The notes under the pieces: generated by a model
Databases searched by the model: none
Seen by the model: the letters and a program-made list of their open reading frames with translations, nothing else
What the model was told of the DNA's origin: nothing
In this document: in pieces, positions 62,071-64,000 of the stretch
Layout: each line of letters opens with the position of its first letter
How positions within the stretch are numbered: position 1 is the first letter of the stretch
Translations under genes and position numbers: made by a program
Assembly: GCF_000368865.1 (NCBI RefSeq)
Contig: NZ_KB849726.1
Location: forward strand, 213,716 to 277,715
Length of the DNA: 64,000 bases
Source: Acinetobacter bouvetii DSM 14964 = CIP 107468
GTDB taxonomy: Bacteria; Pseudomonadota; Gammaproteobacteria; Pseudomonadales; Moraxellaceae
Direction: 5' to 3'

Positions 62071-63696
62071 TTAAATACCGGGTTTCCAGCCATTGACGAT
62101 TGGGTAGCGGCGTTCACGGCTAAAGGCGCGTGAACTGATGCGCGGGCCAATTGCGCCTTGACGGCGTTTGTATTCATTGAAATCGACTAAGCGGATGACT
62201 TTGGCAACCACTTCTGCATCGAAGCCTTTGGCAATAATGTCATCTTGGCTCATGTCTTCTTCAATGTAGGCATATAAAATGGCGTCCAATACATCATAAG
62301 CAGGCAAAGAGTCTTGATCAGTTTGATCTGGGCGAAGTTCCGCAGAAGGCGGGCGGGTAATCACACGCTCAGGAATCACCGGTGTTTCTGAAATGCTGTT
62401 GCGGTATTTTGCCAGCTCAAACACGATGGTTTTATATACATCTTTCAGCACCGCATAGCCGCCAACCATGTCGCCGTACAGGGTGCAGTAGCCGACCGAC
62501 AATTCAGATTTATTGCCGGTAGACAGCACCAAATTTCCGAATTTATTTGACAGCGCCATCAGCAAAGTGCCGCGTGAACGCGCCTGCAGGTTTTCTTCGG
62601 TTGCATCAGCGGGCGCATTACCAAAGAACGGATAAAGTGTCTGCATGAAGCCGGACACAATCGGGTTGATTTCGGCAATGCCGAAAGTCACGCCCATGTT
62701 CTTCGCCTGTTCAGCCGCATCTTCAACACTGATTTGCGCGGTGTAGGTATAGGGCATCATCACCGCCTGCACTTTATCAGCGCCAATTGCGTCGGCGGCA
62801 ATCGCCAAGGTCAAAGCTGAATCAATGCCGCCGGATAAGCCTAAAATCACGCCTGAAAAGCCTGAACGCTGTACATAATCACGGGTTGCCAGTACCAGGC
62901 TTTGGTAAATTTCAGCCATGGTGCCCATGACAGGGGTAATGGCGCCTTTGATAAATGCTTTTTGCCCCGCATCATATTCAGCGATATACAAATCTTCTTT
63001 GAAGCTCGGCGCTTGCAGTGCAATTTCACCGTCTTTGCTTATCACGAAGCTGGTGCCGTCAAAAATTAAATCATCTTGACCGCCGACTTGGTTGCAGTAA
63101 ACCAAGTTCAAATTCATTTGTTTGGCCAAAGCTGACATGGTTTCAATGCGGTGCTGCGGTTTGCCGACTTCATAAGGCGATGCATTCAGCACCAATGCCG
63201 TTTCAACATTCAGCTGCGCCAATTGCTGCACCGTTGGCAGCGCCCAGACATCTTCACAAATCAGCACGCCAAATTTGTGGCCGAGGTATTCAAAGACCAA
63301 ATGCTGATGGCCTTCAGTGAAATAGCGCTTTTCATCAAATACGCTGTAATTCGGCAAATTCTGCTTGTTGTAGATGCCCAGAACCTGACCGTCTTTCATG
63401 ACGGCAGCGGCGTTATAGCGCTGGCCGTCTGCTGTTTGATTGACAAAACCGAAGACTAAAACGATGTCTTTAATTTCTGCCAGTTTGTCAAAAGCCTGCT
63501 GAGTGCGTTTGCTGAGGCTTGGGCGCAGCAAAAGATCTTCTGCTGGGTAACCTAAAGTAGAAAGTTCAGGAAAAACAATAATATCGGCATTTTGTTTTTT
63601 CGCTTGATTTGCCTGCTCCAGCATTTTTTCGGCATTTGATATCAAGTTGCCAGTATGTGGAGAGAATTGGGCAAGCGCAATTTTAAAACTATTCAT
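62071..63696 (-). CDS. nadE: Glutamine-dependent NAD+ synthetase
   Basis: Last step of NAD synthesis, amidating nicotinate adenine dinucleotide with glutamine nitrogen. The 541-residue protein fuses a nitrilase-type glutaminase (catalytic Glu44 in FPELST, Lys111 in NKQNLP, Cys147 in LICEDVW) to an ATP-pyrophosphatase synthetase domain with the PP-loop LGLSGGIDSA at 285-294. It ends AFSRERRYPIVNGWKPGI, as other bacterial two-domain enzymes do. The remaining 304 bases to the window edge (63697-64000) are AT-rich, with CCTATAGG near 63713 and no supported gene. Confidence 0.95.
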   Translation of the reverse strand: MNSFKIALAQFSPHTGNLISNAEKMLEQANQAKKQNADIIVFPELSTLGYPAEDLLLRPSLSKRTQQAFDKLAEIKDIVLVFGFVNQTADGQRYNAAAVMKDGQVLGIYNKQNLPNYSVFDEKRYFTEGHQHLVFEYLGHKFGVLICEDVWALPTVQQLAQLNVETALVLNASPYEVGKPQHRIETMSALAKQMNLNLVYCNQVGGQDDLIFDGTSFVISKDGEIALQAPSFKEDLYIAEYDAGQKAFIKGAITPVMGTMAEIYQSLVLATRDYVQRSGFSGVILGLSGGIDSALTLAIAADAIGADKVQAVMMPYTYTAQISVEDAAEQAKNMGVTFGIAEINPIVSGFMQTLYPFFGNAPADATEENLQARSRGTLLMALSNKFGNLVLSTGNKSELSVGYCTLYGDMVGGYAVLKDVYKTIVFELAKYRNSISETPVIPERVITRPPSAELRPDQTDQDSLPAYDVLDAILYAYIEEDMSQDDIIAKGFDAEVVAKVIRLVDFNEYKRRQGAIGPRISSRAFSRERRYPIVNGWKPGI

Positions 63697-64000
63697 TCCA
63701 ACTAAATCCTATTCCTATAGGGGGGTGAATGCACTAAAAAACTGATTTTTATTATGAGTATTATTCAGCAGAGTGCATTTTGATACTAAAAATACAGCCA
63801 TAAAGGCTTAAAAAACATCATTTAAGCGATGATATAAAAATCTTCTTGCGCTTTGTAAAGCATTTCAGACCTGAGGCTATTTTAGCTGAAATTGACTTAG
63901 ATGCTAGAGCCAATTCAAAGGTTTTAAATCGAATATGAGCAGGAACTATGCCAATCGCGGTGCTGCTGCAGCTACTGGGTTAAATTTATTAAAAAAATAG

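Noticed and set aside
63697..64000. Start of another gene at the right edge
   Set aside because: All frames in the last 304 bases close quickly; the final ATG at 63949 meets TAA after 11 codons.

Overview
The window reads as chromosomal DNA of an Acinetobacter species. The strongest pointers are the gene order rubredoxin - rubredoxin reductase - esterase - oxyR (the alkane-oxidation electron-transfer cluster described in strain ADP1), a Bap/BLP-type giant adhesin with a type I secretion tail, several small proteins of the kind seen in Acinetobacter, and moderate GC with TTTAAA-rich intergenic DNA. I cannot name the species. No insertion sequence, prophage, rRNA operon or CRISPR array is visible. 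There is one tRNA.

Layout. 1-8 kb: an 8-bp tandem repeat at the very edge, a crotonase-family enzyme, small conserved proteins, an MHS-type transporter, a DedA protein, a second-copy-type peptide deformylase, and a divergent AraC regulator / Fsr-like efflux pair. 8.0-11.4 kb: an obviously AT-rich foreign island that follows a broken DUF559 gene. It carries a PD-(D/E)XK nuclease of HamA/DUF1837 type and a DEAH helicase, a Hachiman-like anti-phage pair, and the helicase is interrupted by a single-base frameshift. 11.4-34.5 kb: housekeeping genes (metH, a Pit phosphate transporter with a good Pho box, nfuA, a Fur-controlled TonB receptor, carbonic anhydrase, tesA/ybbA/ybbP, two rhomboids, mtgA, ppk) mixed with uncharacterised Acinetobacter proteins.

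34.5-35.85 kb is the most interesting non-coding stretch. An orphan LuxR-type regulator has a receiver domain that lacks the phospho-acceptor aspartate. Between it and oxyR lie 685 bases holding a perfect CRP-type palindrome, two near-identical 18-bp palindromic operators, and a candidate small RNA of about 130 nt made of three stem-loops ending in a terminator. One operator faces the regulator gene and the other sits at about -43 relative to the predicted small-RNA start, so the two may form a small regulatory circuit.

35.85-50.4 kb: oxyR-estB-rubB-rubA, apt, lysS, an outer-membrane Wzi-like protein, trpS, membrane proteins, a zinc metallopeptidase and an Na+/H+ antiporter. 50.7-60.0 kb: a 3078-residue modular adhesin with four families of Ig-like repeats and a C-terminal type I secretion signal, but no secretion genes beside it. 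60-64 kb: an alkyltransferase-like protein, a universal stress protein, a lipoprotein, tRNA-Met and nadE.

Phosphate and polyphosphate handling (pit and ppk, both with Pho-box-like sequences), iron uptake, peroxide response and surface adhesion are the functional themes that link genes here.
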